Positions 26,248 through 35,068 of a stretch of 64,000 bases of DNA are shown in pieces. The position numbers and the translations under genes are program-made. Source of the stretch: Lachnoclostridium sp. UBA5725 (GTDB lineage Bacteria > Bacillota > Clostridia > Lachnospirales > Lachnospiraceae); the NCBI GenBank assembly GCA_002419585.1, contig DIGJ01000023.1, forward strand, positions 30,354 to 94,353, written 5' to 3'. The notes below the pieces were generated by a model that had not been told where the DNA came from, did no database searches, and saw nothing but the letters and a program-made list of their open reading frames with translations. The number at the start of each line of letters is the position of its first letter. Position 1 is the first letter of the stretch.

Positions 26248-26535
26248 TTACTCTATTTTTTGATACCTTGTAAAAAATTTGTCAGCACCACATACATGCT
26301 TCGTTCCGTCCTCATCGAGGATAATATAGTCACCCTCACCGATAAAGGTACGGCCCCTGCGATTTTGAATGTAAGGGCAAACAACGCCATTTGGCCGTTT
26401 GATTTTTACGAGAGAATCTGTGACAATCCAACCCTTGGTAATAACATCTGCGAATAATTCAAAACCGTCTTCTAATCCCTCATTTGGTACATATTGCGTA
26501 ACCTCAGCTTCCAAAGCTGTTCGTATATATTTCAT
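26248..26535 (-). CDS. Small PGDYG-like protein of unknown function
   Basis: A 95-residue protein. The C-terminal part, IGEGDYIILDEDGTKHVCGADKFFTRYQKIE, resembles the PGDYG-type domain found in phage and bacterial proteins (GD[YW]I...G...C..D.F...Y). The N-terminal part shows FADVITKGWIVTDSLVKIKRPNGVVCPYIQNRRGRTF. Start is ATG 26535 with AGGAGGAGT upstream. No function is known; it may be a small phage-derived gene kept in the chromosome. Confidence 0.7.
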   Translation of the reverse strand: MKYIRTALEAEVTQYVPNEGLEDGFELFADVITKGWIVTDSLVKIKRPNGVVCPYIQNRRGRTFIGEGDYIILDEDGTKHVCGADKFFTRYQKIE

Positions 26536-26648
26536 AGTACTCCTCCTGTGAATCTTGCGATTGACATGATACATATAATATAATTATATAGCAAAATTTG
26601 CTAAAATTCAAACACTTTATATGAAATTTATGGAAAACGACATAATTA

Positions 26649-26677
26649 TTGTACTATTTGTCGAAATGAGGTATAAT
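26649..26677 (+). promoter_or_regulatory. Predicted promoter for the chemoreceptor
   Basis: -35 TTGTAC, 17-base spacer, -10 TATAAT; sigma-A-like rather than the sigma-D pattern common for motility genes. Confidence 0.6.
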
Positions 26678-26711
26678 TAAGAAAAAATTAAGAGATAAAG
26701 GGGGTAAGTTT

Positions 26712-28796
26712 ATGCGTATAAAACACTATAGTACCAAGATGCTAATTACGCTATTGCCAGTTGTTTTAATTGGCACAATCTTACTTACATATGTTAGTTC
26801 CACCAAAAGTATGGAAACTATTTCAACTCAGGTAGACGCGACCATGCGTTCCGAACTGGATTCCAAAGTAACAGGAATCAAAAAGAAAATTGACAGTGTC
26901 AAAATGATGGCAGCAATCATTGCAAAGCAGGTTGGAAATTCATATACCTACACGAGTTTGGAAGATTACGAAAAACACTTATCGCAAGTAATTTATGAAG
27001 AGGATATTGTGTTGGGGTCCGGTATCTGGTTTGAACCTTTTGTATATGATTCTACACAAAAATACGTTGGACCATACATCTATAAAGATGGAGAAACTGT
27101 AGCGGTAACCATGGATTATAGTAATGCAGACTATGATTACTTTAATCAGGAATACTATACATCTACCGTAGATGCAAAAGAAGAGGCACTGTTTACGGAA
27201 GCGTATTATGATGAAACTTCCGGTAAGGTAATGTCGTCTTGTACGTATCCGATCTACAATCAACAGGGTAAATTTATTGGATGTGTATCGGTAGATATTG
27301 ATTTGACGTCAATTCAAGAATTGGTAAATTCGATACAGATTGGAAAAAATGGAAAGGCATTTCTTCTAAATAGTGCTGGTATATATTTAAGTTCACAGGA
27401 CGCAGATAAAATAATGAATAAGTCCATTACAGCCGAGGATAATGCTACTCTTGCGAAAGCAGGAACTCAGATACTTGCTACCGAAGAGGGAAGAGTAAAC
27501 TATAAAGAAGATACGGAAATCTATAATGTTTATTTTAAAAATATTCCAATTCTAAATTGGAAGCTTGCAATTCGCATGCCTTTTAGTGAACTGAATGAAC
27601 CAGTGAAACATTTACAAAAGCTATTATTTTTAATTAGTGGAATAATTAACCTGCTAATTATTGTCGTTATTTTATTGCTTGTTCGAAACATCTCAAAGAA
27701 TTTAAAACGAGTAAATCGTTTTGCAACGTCGCTTTCGGTAGGAGATTTCACCATTCAGCCAATGCCGATTAAGGGAAGCGATGAACTAAGTCAGATGGGC
27801 GAAGCAATGAACAAGATGTATGCAGCAAATAAGAAGGTCATTTCTATGATAGCAGAGCAATTTAAAGAAATTGGAGATGATAGTGTAAAATTGCATACAA
27901 CGACAGAGCAGTTACAAAATTACTTTGAGCAGATACGCTCATCAATCCAAATCATCAATGAAGATATGATGACCTCCAGCGCGGCAACAGAAGAACTTTT
28001 AGCCTCCTCACAGAATGTAAAAGACTCCGTAACGCATTTGGTAAGCCAGACACAACAAAGCAACGAAATGACTATAGATATACGAAGCCGTGCACTTAAG
28101 ATTCAAAGGGATAATTTAGAGTCTTTTGAAAAAACAGAAAAACTTGCAAAAGAATATGAAGATAACTTAAATGAAAGTATGAAAAAGGCTGAGGTTGTGG
28201 AAACTATTGGAATTATGGCAGAGTCAATTTCACAAATTGCGGAACAGATTAATCTGTTATCTTTAAATGCCTCCATTGAAGCAGCACGAGCAGGAGAACA
28301 GGGTAAAGGTTTTGCAGTTGTAGCCAGTGAAATCGGAAAGCTTGCAAACGAAACAGAAAATACAGTAAACGAGATTCGAAAGACCATCAACGAAATACAC
28401 ACGGCCTTCGGTGATTTGACACAGGATGCACAGCATCTGATCTCTTTCATTGGAGAAACAGTTACACCAGACTATAATACATTTGCACAAGTTGCAAAAC
28501 AGTACGAAGAAGATGCCGGAAGCTTTGAAACCATTATTGACAACATTACGAAGATGACCGATGGAATCCAAAAAACAATGGACGAAATCAACCTCGCCAT
28601 CGTTGATGTAGCCGAAGCTGCCCAAAACACGGCCGACCGAAGCAGCACAATCACAGGAAGCGCCGAAGAACTGACCGGCGTAGTAAAAGAAGTAACCGTC
28701 ATGGCAGAGACCCAAAAAGAAATGGCAAACAAAATGGATGGCGTAGTAAAACAGTTCCGTCTAGACGATTCCGAAACGATTTCTATAGAAAAGTAA
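26712..28796 (+). CDS. Methyl-accepting chemotaxis protein with Cache domain
   Basis: A 694-residue receptor. TM1 near 10-30; extracellular double-Cache-like domain about 35-295 (with WFEPFVYDSTQKYVGPYIYKDGE and the SVDIDLTSIQELVNSIQIGKNGKAFLLN strand region); TM2 near 303-325; HAMP; and a signalling domain with the hairpin tip EQINLLSLNASIEAARAGEQGKGFAVVASEIGKLANET. It senses a small-molecule ligand and controls CheA. No other chemotaxis gene is nearby, as is usual for orphan receptors. GGGGG ribosome site. Confidence 0.93.
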   Translation: MRIKHYSTKMLITLLPVVLIGTILLTYVSSTKSMETISTQVDATMRSELDSKVTGIKKKIDSVKMMAAIIAKQVGNSYTYTSLEDYEKHLSQVIYEEDIVLGSGIWFEPFVYDSTQKYVGPYIYKDGETVAVTMDYSNADYDYFNQEYYTSTVDAKEEALFTEAYYDETSGKVMSSCTYPIYNQQGKFIGCVSVDIDLTSIQELVNSIQIGKNGKAFLLNSAGIYLSSQDADKIMNKSITAEDNATLAKAGTQILATEEGRVNYKEDTEIYNVYFKNIPILNWKLAIRMPFSELNEPVKHLQKLLFLISGIINLLIIVVILLLVRNISKNLKRVNRFATSLSVGDFTIQPMPIKGSDELSQMGEAMNKMYAANKKVISMIAEQFKEIGDDSVKLHTTTEQLQNYFEQIRSSIQIINEDMMTSSAATEELLASSQNVKDSVTHLVSQTQQSNEMTIDIRSRALKIQRDNLESFEKTEKLAKEYEDNLNESMKKAEVVETIGIMAESISQIAEQINLLSLNASIEAARAGEQGKGFAVVASEIGKLANETENTVNEIRKTINEIHTAFGDLTQDAQHLISFIGETVTPDYNTFAQVAKQYEEDAGSFETIIDNITKMTDGIQKTMDEINLAIVDVAEAAQNTADRSSTITGSAEELTGVVKEVTVMAETQKEMANKMDGVVKQFRLDDSETISIEK

Positions 28797-28879
28797 AAGT
28801 AGAAAAAATCTTATAAGTTATTTTAATATACGAAACACAAACGAAAAAACAAAAACTATAAGAGGCGAAAGATAAATTA

Positions 28880-29059
28880 CAATTTGCAAGCCAAGACTAA
28901 AAATGCTGTGTATTCAAAACGAATTTAAACGATTATTTTAGTAAGACAATAACAAAAATGGAGTGGCGACACTCCATTTTTGTTGTTTATGGCTTACTAA
29001 AATTGACAATCGTTTTGAGTTTTGAATACACAGCATTTTTAGTCTTGGCTTGCAAATTG
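28880..29059 (-). repeat. Palindromic element, copy D (180 bp, reverse orientation)
   Basis: Ends CAATTTGC and GCAAATTG. The outer arms (AAGCCAAGACTAAAAATGCT and its inverse) are unlike copies A-C. The inner conserved modules match A-C only when read on the minus strand (ACGATTGTCAATTTTAGTAAGCC and CTTACTAAAATAATCGTTTAA). The central hairpin is AACAAAAATGGAGTG/CACTCCATTTTTGTT. It lies between the convergent receptor and dehydrogenase genes. Confidence 0.88.
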
Positions 29060-29085
29060 CCAATCCCCATCCGCTTTTGTTTTTT

Positions 29086-29817
29086 TTATATCCATGCCCC
29101 ATCCAGGTTTATAACTTGCCCCGTTAAGTATTCATTTTTGTGAGTAACGGAATAAACAAAATCGGCGACTTCTTCCGCCCTGCCTAAACGGTTGGCAGGA
29201 ATCTCATCAATCAGATTCATTAGTTCGTCATCCGCAAGAAACTGATTCATTTCAGTATCAATTGCACCGCACGCAATGGCATTTACCTGTATGTTTGATG
29301 GTGCAAGTTCTTTTGCAAGTGCTTTTGTAAAAGCATTGATTCCACCCTTTGTGGTGGAGTATGCTACTTCACAGGAGGCACCCGTATTACCCCAGACAGA
29401 GGAAATATTAACGATTTTTCCTTTTTTTTGCGTAATCATTTCTGGTACTGCCAGTCGACAGCAATTAAAGACAGAGGTAAGATTGGTTTGTATCATACGA
29501 TTCCAGTCATCAATGGACATATCGGTTAATATCCCAATGAAGGAAATTCCGGCGTTATTTACTAATACATCGAGGGAAGCATATTGCTTTTTTATTTGTT
29601 TAAAGAGTTCCTCACAGGTTTTGTAATCCCCTACATCTCCAACAAAAGACATGCAAGACACCTGATACCCCTCGATTTCTTTTTTGACTTTTTCTAGTAA
29701 TTCCTCATTTTTCACACAGTTAATCACAACATTGTATCCTTTTTTTGCATACTTCACTGCAATCGCCTTACCAATTCCTCTGGAAGCACCAGTAACTAAA
29801 ACGGTTTTTTTATTCAT
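29086..29817 (-). CDS. Short-chain dehydrogenase/reductase, FabG-like
   Basis: A 243-residue classical SDR. Cofactor motif TGASRGIGKAIA, NNAGIS, the catalytic Ser in ISSVWGNTG, and the catalytic YSTTKGG (Tyr-x-x-x-Lys) are present, with a C-terminal LTGQVINLDGAW. It reduces a 3-keto substrate with NAD(P)H. As a single gene away from the fatty acid cluster it may be a 3-oxoacyl-ACP reductase paralogue or an unrelated keto reductase. Start ATG 29817 with GGAGTG upstream. Confidence 0.88.
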   Translation of the reverse strand: MNKKTVLVTGASRGIGKAIAVKYAKKGYNVVINCVKNEELLEKVKKEIEGYQVSCMSFVGDVGDYKTCEELFKQIKKQYASLDVLVNNAGISFIGILTDMSIDDWNRMIQTNLTSVFNCCRLAVPEMITQKKGKIVNISSVWGNTGASCEVAYSTTKGGINAFTKALAKELAPSNIQVNAIACGAIDTEMNQFLADDELMNLIDEIPANRLGRAEEVADFVYSVTHKNEYLTGQVINLDGAWI

Positions 29818-29883
29818 GAGAATCACTCCTTTCTACTCCTAATTATACCACAAAGTGGTTGTATTTACTTGGGAATTTTTCGT

Positions 29884-29912
29884 TTGTCAAAGAGTTTCGA
29901 ATCTGCTATACT
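29884..29912 (+). promoter_or_regulatory. Predicted promoter for the LytR_C gene
   Basis: -35 TTGTCA, 17-base spacer, -10 TATACT. Confidence 0.65.
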
Positions 29913-29930
29913 CAAAGATGGTCCAAATAT

Positions 29931-29973
29931 GCGTGCTGAGAGTCAATTCGAAAGACGCTCAATCGGGGTGCGC
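29931..29973 (+). promoter_or_regulatory. Two-stem structured leader
   Basis: GCGTGC pairs with GTGCGC (with G-U pairs) and inside it TGAGAGTC pairs with GACGCTCA around AATTCGAAA. It sits between the promoter and the GTG at 29994. It has no T-run, so it is not a terminator; no known riboswitch was recognised. Confidence 0.4.
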
Positions 29974-29993
29974 TTTACTTAAGGAGAACTAAC

Positions 29994-31175
29994 GTGAAAA
30001 AAAAGAAGAAAAAAAAAGTAATTCGTAAATTTATATATATCTTTTTAAATTCAATCCTAATAATACTAGCGCTCATGGTTACGGGATTTATTAGCTATAA
30101 ACTAACACTGCTATACTATGATAATTTTGGCGGACCCAAAGACGATAAAACAGCAAGAATTATTAGTGAACTATATGGTGAGGTGGAAGTGACCGAAGTT
30201 CCAAAGAACCTAATTTATGCAGTGGGTGACGACAAAGAATTGAAAGCAGTCGTCCTTGAAATATTTAATACAAAAACAAACAATATGGATTACATAACAA
30301 TTCCATTAAAATCGCAGTTTACTTTGTCAAATGAACTCTATCAAAAACTGTGTGCTTCGGGTTGCGATATACCACAAATTATGAAACTGTCCCGTATGGA
30401 TGATTATTTTTCGGATGAGACCATGTATGAGTACGGAATTATTATGATTGAAGACTTATTGGATGTCGATATTAACTACTATACAGCCCTACCGGCGGAT
30501 GAATTCAAAAAAATGTTTAAGCAAAGACATGCCATGGTAGCATATGCAGAAGACGGAACCGAAATGCAAAGTTATTACGAATGGCATTTAAAAAAATCAT
30601 ATATCAAGAAGATTTCAGCCTTTGATGAAAACGACTATGAAGATTATATCAAAGAGATTTCGAAAGTTAGTGAATCAAATCTTAATATAAAGAGCAAGCT
30701 TGAATATGCAAAGAGTTATGTCAACATGAATCCAAACCTTATATATGAACATAGTTTATATGGAAAATTAAATAATAATGATTTTGAGATTAACGTAGAA
30801 GCTAGTAATCAGATGATTCAGATGATTTTATCAAATCCTTCTTATACAAATGAGCAAACGGAGGAAGTCACGACTGCTACTAAACAAGCTTCGCTTGGGT
30901 ATACGATTCAGATCTTAAATGCAAGTGAAATAAATGGACTAGCAGCTACGTATCAGACAACACTTACCAATGCAGGATATACCATTGCTTCCATTGGTAA
31001 TTATACAGGGGAAATGGCAACGCAGACGAAAATTTTAGTAAGTGAAGAGGGCCTTGGTACAGACCTTTTGACATATTTTAAGAATGCAGTTGTGGAAAAA
31101 GCAGAATTGCCATACGGATGTGATATACAAATCGTCTTGGGAACGGATGCAGATATCAGTACTGGCAGTTATTAG
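29994..31175 (+). CDS. Membrane-anchored protein with a LytR C-terminal (LytR_C) domain
   Basis: A 393-residue protein: very basic N-terminus, one membrane anchor (about 12-35), an extracytoplasmic region (36-295) and a LytR_C domain near 300-385 (GYTIQILNASEINGLAATYQTTLTNAGYTIASIGNYTG). The central region (about 75-195) has a faint LytR-CpsA-Psr (LCP) look (LKAVVLEIFNTKTNNMDYITIPL), but the catalytic Arg pattern of LCP ligases is not visible. The role is probably in the cell envelope. GTG start with AAGGAG. It is followed at 24 bases by a YitT gene. Confidence 0.72.
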   Translation: MKKKKKKKVIRKFIYIFLNSILIILALMVTGFISYKLTLLYYDNFGGPKDDKTARIISELYGEVEVTEVPKNLIYAVGDDKELKAVVLEIFNTKTNNMDYITIPLKSQFTLSNELYQKLCASGCDIPQIMKLSRMDDYFSDETMYEYGIIMIEDLLDVDINYYTALPADEFKKMFKQRHAMVAYAEDGTEMQSYYEWHLKKSYIKKISAFDENDYEDYIKEISKVSESNLNIKSKLEYAKSYVNMNPNLIYEHSLYGKLNNNDFEINVEASNQMIQMILSNPSYTNEQTEEVTTATKQASLGYTIQILNASEINGLAATYQTTLTNAGYTIASIGNYTGEMATQTKILVSEEGLGTDLLTYFKNAVVEKAELPYGCDIQIVLGTDADISTGSY

Positions 31176-31199
31176 TAAAGAGAGTTGGGAGAAATAAAT

Positions 31200-32057
31200 A
31201 TGCGTATAAAAGCGAAAAAACCGTTGCTTGTTGTACTTGGTGCAATGTTAATGGCATTTGGTATTAATTTTTTCTATGAGCCTATGAACCTGGTAACAGG
31301 TGGAGTATCTGGATTTGCCATTATTGTAAAAGGGCTTTCAAAAGATATTATAAGTGGTGGAATACCAGTATGGTTGACCAACTTGGTTATCAATATTTTT
31401 CTGTTTTTAGGAAGCTATCGAATTCTAGGTAAGAAATTTTTGAAAAATACGATATTGGGAACTTTGGTATTTACGGGATGTCTTTATATCGTTCCTGTAA
31501 TGGATCTGGCAAACGGAGATTTACTCTTAGCATCTATTTTTGGAAGTGTACTATCCGGAGCTGGACTTGGATTGATTTTTAGCGCAGGGGCATCTTCTGG
31601 TGGTACGGATTTGCTGGGGGCAATTTTGCACCGTTTTTTAAGACATTATACCGTTGCACAGATGTTATTTGTAGTAGATGGTATGATTGTACTTCTTGGT
31701 GCTTTGGCTTATGGTATAGAAGTTGCTCTTTATGCGGTAATTGCGGTATTTATCACCACAAAAGTAATGGATGCAATCTTAGAGGGACTTAAATTTGCGA
31801 AGCTTGCAATGATTATCTCAGATAAAGATAAAGAAATTTCGGAAGGTATTTTATATGAAATGGGACGTGGTGTTACGGTGCTTCCGGCAAAAGGTGCATA
31901 TTCTAACGATAATAAGAACATGCTTTTGTGCGCAGTAGACAAAAAAGAAGTTGTTGCCCTTATGGACATAGTAGACAAAAATGACCCTAAAGCTTTCATG
32001 ATTGTGACGGACGCCAGGGAGGTACTTGGGGAAGGATTTATAGAATATAGACAGTAA
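31200..32057 (+). CDS. YitT family membrane protein (DUF161/DUF2179)
   Basis: A 285-residue protein with five to six membrane segments and the conserved NLVTGGVSGFAIIVKGL, GAGLGLIFSAGASSGGTDLLG and TTKVMDAILEGL segments, then a cytoplasmic DUF2179 domain (AMIISDKDKEISEGILYEMGRGVTVLPAKGAYS). The transport substrate is unknown for this family. Start ATG 31200 with GGGAG upstream. Confidence 0.9.
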   Translation: MRIKAKKPLLVVLGAMLMAFGINFFYEPMNLVTGGVSGFAIIVKGLSKDIISGGIPVWLTNLVINIFLFLGSYRILGKKFLKNTILGTLVFTGCLYIVPVMDLANGDLLLASIFGSVLSGAGLGLIFSAGASSGGTDLLGAILHRFLRHYTVAQMLFVVDGMIVLLGALAYGIEVALYAVIAVFITTKVMDAILEGLKFAKLAMIISDKDKEISEGILYEMGRGVTVLPAKGAYSNDNKNMLLCAVDKKEVVALMDIVDKNDPKAFMIVTDAREVLGEGFIEYRQ

Positions 32058-32269
32058 ACCGTAAAAATGTTGTGAAAAAAATATTAAAAAGCACTTTCAA
32101 AACAAAATTCGTCAAAAACTAACAAAATTTGCTTCCTAATTCTGTATACAAGTTAAACAAAACTTTAAAAAGTTATTTGTGGATTTGAAATATAGTTTAT
32201 TCATTTTAAATAGTGTATGATACCTTTAGTAGCCAACTAGAAAATGAACTTTAGGGAGGAAATAATAGA

Positions 32270-33382
32270 ATGGCAAGTTTATCACTAAGAAATATTAACA
32301 AAACATATCCAAATGGATTTGTTGCAGTAAAAGATTTTAACCTTGAGATTGAAGATCGTGAATTTATTATTTTTGTAGGTCCATCCGGATGTGGAAAATC
32401 CACAACACTTCGTATGATTGCAGGTCTGGAAGAAATTACATCAGGAGAATTATACATAGAAGATAAAAAGGTAAATGATGTAGAACCAAAAGACAGAGAT
32501 ATTGCAATGGTTTTCCAAAACTATGCATTATATCCACACATGTCTGTATATGATAATATGGCATTTGGTCTTAAACTTCGTAAAACACCAAAAGACGAAA
32601 TCGATCGTTTGGTGCATGAAGCAGCTAAGATTCTTGATATTGAACATTTATTAGATCGTAAGCCAAAGGCTTTGTCCGGTGGACAAAGACAGCGTGTTGC
32701 TATGGGTCGTGCCATCGTTCGTAATCCTAAAGTATTCCTTATGGACGAACCACTTTCAAACTTGGATGCAAAACTTCGTGTTCAGATGCGTATTGAGATT
32801 TCAAAATTACATCAAAGACTCGAAACAACCATCATCTATGTAACACATGACCAGACAGAAGCGTTAACACTTGGTACCAGAATCGTAGTTATGAAAGATG
32901 GTCTTGTTCAACAGGTAGATTCACCAATCGAATTATACAATAAGCCAAAGAATTTGTTTGTAGCTGGATTTATTGGTTCACCTCAGATGAACTTCATTGA
33001 TGCGAAGGTTGTTAAAAATGGCGACACTGCTGATTTAGTATTTGGAAAACACAAAATCAAATTACCTCAACCAAAAGGAAAAGCTCTTTTGGATGGTGGG
33101 TATGAAGGAAAAGAAGTTACATTTGGTATCCGTCCAGAAGATATTAAGGACGAAGAAATCTTTATCAGTACTTCTCCAGATAGCGTAGTAGAAGCAACGG
33201 TTAAAGTATATGAAATGTTAGGTGCTGAAGTATTTTTATACTTCGCATTAGATCAATACGAAGTTACCGTTCGTGTAGATCCTAGAACAAGTGCTAGACC
33301 AGGTGATACCATTAAGATTGGTATGGATACAGAAAAAATTCATGTTTTTGATAAAGAAACAGAACTTGTTATTGTTCACTAA
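32270..33382 (+). CDS. ugpC: Sugar ABC transporter ATPase, MsmX/UgpC type
   Basis: A 370-residue ATPase with Walker A GPSGCGKST, signature LSGGQRQRVAMGRA, Walker B FLMDEPLSNLDAKLR and the C-terminal TOBE/MalK regulatory domain (from about 235; FGIRPEDI). In Firmicutes a single MsmX-type ATPase serves several carbohydrate ABC importers. No permease or binding protein is nearby, so this is a free-standing shared ATPase. GGGAGG ribosome site. A TATGAT -10 lies at 32216 without a clear -35. Confidence 0.93.
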   Translation: MASLSLRNINKTYPNGFVAVKDFNLEIEDREFIIFVGPSGCGKSTTLRMIAGLEEITSGELYIEDKKVNDVEPKDRDIAMVFQNYALYPHMSVYDNMAFGLKLRKTPKDEIDRLVHEAAKILDIEHLLDRKPKALSGGQRQRVAMGRAIVRNPKVFLMDEPLSNLDAKLRVQMRIEISKLHQRLETTIIYVTHDQTEALTLGTRIVVMKDGLVQQVDSPIELYNKPKNLFVAGFIGSPQMNFIDAKVVKNGDTADLVFGKHKIKLPQPKGKALLDGGYEGKEVTFGIRPEDIKDEEIFISTSPDSVVEATVKVYEMLGAEVFLYFALDQYEVTVRVDPRTSARPGDTIKIGMDTEKIHVFDKETELVIVH

Positions 33383-33428
33383 AATCAAATAAAAGGACTT
33401 GAGTGTTGCAAAAAATATAGTTTACGTT

Positions 33429-33604
33429 CAATTTGCCTATCGGGGCACAAATAGCATGCACTCTAACCTCAATACGATTATCAATTTTAATAAGAAAAAA
33501 GCAATGAAACTCAAGTGATGGCACTTGAGTTTCATTATATCTTACTAAAATAATTGTATAATTCGGTTAGAGCACATGCTATTTGTGCCCCGATAGGCAA
33601 ATTG
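33429..33604 (+). repeat. Palindromic element, copy B (176 bp)
   Basis: Ends CAATTTGC and GCAAATTG. The outer arms pair exactly (CTATCGGGGCACAAATAGCATG with CATGCTATTTGTGCCCCGATAG in halves). Conserved inner modules CTCTAACCTCAATACGATTA and AAAATAATTGTATAATTCGG. Central hairpin AATGAAACTCAAGTG/CACTTGAGTTTCATT. It lies between convergent genes. Confidence 0.9.
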
Positions 33605-33657
33605 AGATATATTTCATGATTTTGCAACATATGCAGGTCCTTTTATCATTTTAAGAA

Positions 33658-34899
33658 TTAAATCAATTCTTTATAGAGTGTATTCGCTTCTTTATATCTA
33701 CGCTTTCCTTCTAAAAACTCAATCAATTTCATTTTAATATCTCTGCAAATATCGGCTTTTTTTATGCTTTCGTAGAATGGTAATATCTCGTTTTTCACTT
33801 TTGTATAAAAGAAGTCTTCTTCAAAATGATGAACCACCAGATACAGAAAATAGATGGCTTTGTAGTAACGGTAGGACTCATATGGTTCGGTTAGATATTT
33901 GTTAAAAATGGCATCACATTGCTCAATATCATTTAATTTTATACAGGCGGATATGTAGTTGTAAACAGAGAGAATTTCATTGTAATGAGTTTCCATAGCA
34001 AGCGTACTCCATTTTATACTTTCTTTATAATCTCCTTTTACTAAATAAAGATCCGATAAGTTGGTATAGAGATGGTTGAATAATTTATCCATATCAAAAT
34101 GCTTTGCAGACATGAGTGCAGCATTAAAATGTATCATCGCACTATCGTATACTTTTAGATAAGAATAGCAAACTCCAAGATAATTATGGCACCACACTGC
34201 ATTTCGATATCGGCCGCTTCTTTCATAGTTATCCAGGGCCTTTTCCAAATAATAGGAGCCCTTGGCAGGATTGTTATTAAAGCAAAGGGCTCGTCCTAAA
34301 ATAAAATTGACCCAGGAGGTATCCTTTAGCATCAAAGCATATTTTAGTTTTTCAATTCCCTGTTCATTGAGGTGATGGCGATATAAGATATTTCCGGATA
34401 CAAAAAGATACAGGTATTTTAAATTGTGCTGGAGTGATTGGAATATCTTATTAAGTATATCAAGATCCTCTTTTAGCTCATTATAACCAGCATCCTCTAC
34501 AAAGAATTTATACAAAAGTTCATAGATTTTAAATTCGATATTGTATGGGGAGAGTTTGATGACGTGAGAAACTTTCAATAGCTCATCATAATTCGCCTTT
34601 GCCCCTTCGTAATTATAGCTTTCAATATCATTCATCATGGTGTTAAAACGTTGCCGAATGAGACCGATGTTACTTAGGCTGTCAATTTTATCGATCTTTA
34701 ATTTTTTTAATAATGCTTCTATGATATCACTTCTCAAATGCTTTTTTCCGTTTTCAAAATAGCTTAGATGACTAATGGAGCATATTCCATGGGCCAATGC
34801 TTCTTGACTAATACCGTTTGTTATTCTAGTATATTTTAGCCAGGCGGATAAGAAATCATATTCTAATTCGGTATCTAGTATTGTGATGGTAGTACTCAT
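33658..34899 (-). CDS. HTH-TPR transcriptional regulator (RRNPP-like)
   Basis: A 413-residue protein. The N-terminal XRE-type HTH is LKYTRITNGISQEALAHGICSISHLSYFENGKKHLRSDIIEALL. The remaining 330 residues are helical repeats of TPR type (for example YRNAVWCHNYLGVCYSYLKVYDSAMIHFNAAL and HLYTNLSDLYLVKGDYKESIKWSTLAM). The layout matches Rgg/PlcR/PrgX-like regulators that bind signalling peptides. It is divergent from an MFS transporter gene. No short peptide gene was seen next to it. Start ATG 34899 with AAGGGGG. Confidence 0.85.
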   Translation of the reverse strand: MSTTITILDTELEYDFLSAWLKYTRITNGISQEALAHGICSISHLSYFENGKKHLRSDIIEALLKKLKIDKIDSLSNIGLIRQRFNTMMNDIESYNYEGAKANYDELLKVSHVIKLSPYNIEFKIYELLYKFFVEDAGYNELKEDLDILNKIFQSLQHNLKYLYLFVSGNILYRHHLNEQGIEKLKYALMLKDTSWVNFILGRALCFNNNPAKGSYYLEKALDNYERSGRYRNAVWCHNYLGVCYSYLKVYDSAMIHFNAALMSAKHFDMDKLFNHLYTNLSDLYLVKGDYKESIKWSTLAMETHYNEILSVYNYISACIKLNDIEQCDAIFNKYLTEPYESYRYYKAIYFLYLVVHHFEEDFFYTKVKNEILPFYESIKKADICRDIKMKLIEFLEGKRRYKEANTLYKELI

Positions 34900-35029
34900 T
34901 AAAACCCCCTTAAAGCAGTGTGAACGAGTTGATTTCACTAAAAAATGTGAAATGCTATGCCTTATTATAACATTAAAGTGACAAAATATTCTATATTTAT
35001 TCAATGAAAAAGTTTTGAATTCACAAAGA

Positions 35030-35050
35030 TTATCCTGTAAGATAGGATAA
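35030..35050. promoter_or_regulatory. Palindrome upstream of the MFS gene
   Basis: TTATCCT-GTAAGAT-AGGATAA, a perfect 7-bp inverted repeat just before the AAAGGAGG site. It may be an operator for the divergent HTH-TPR regulator or a hairpin masking translation. Confidence 0.4.
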
Positions 35051-35068
35051 ACAAAGGAGGTAAGACGA

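Noticed and set aside
29931..29973. TPP-like leader because of CTGAGA and GGGGTGC words
   Set aside because: The words are in the wrong order and the rest of the THI box is missing.
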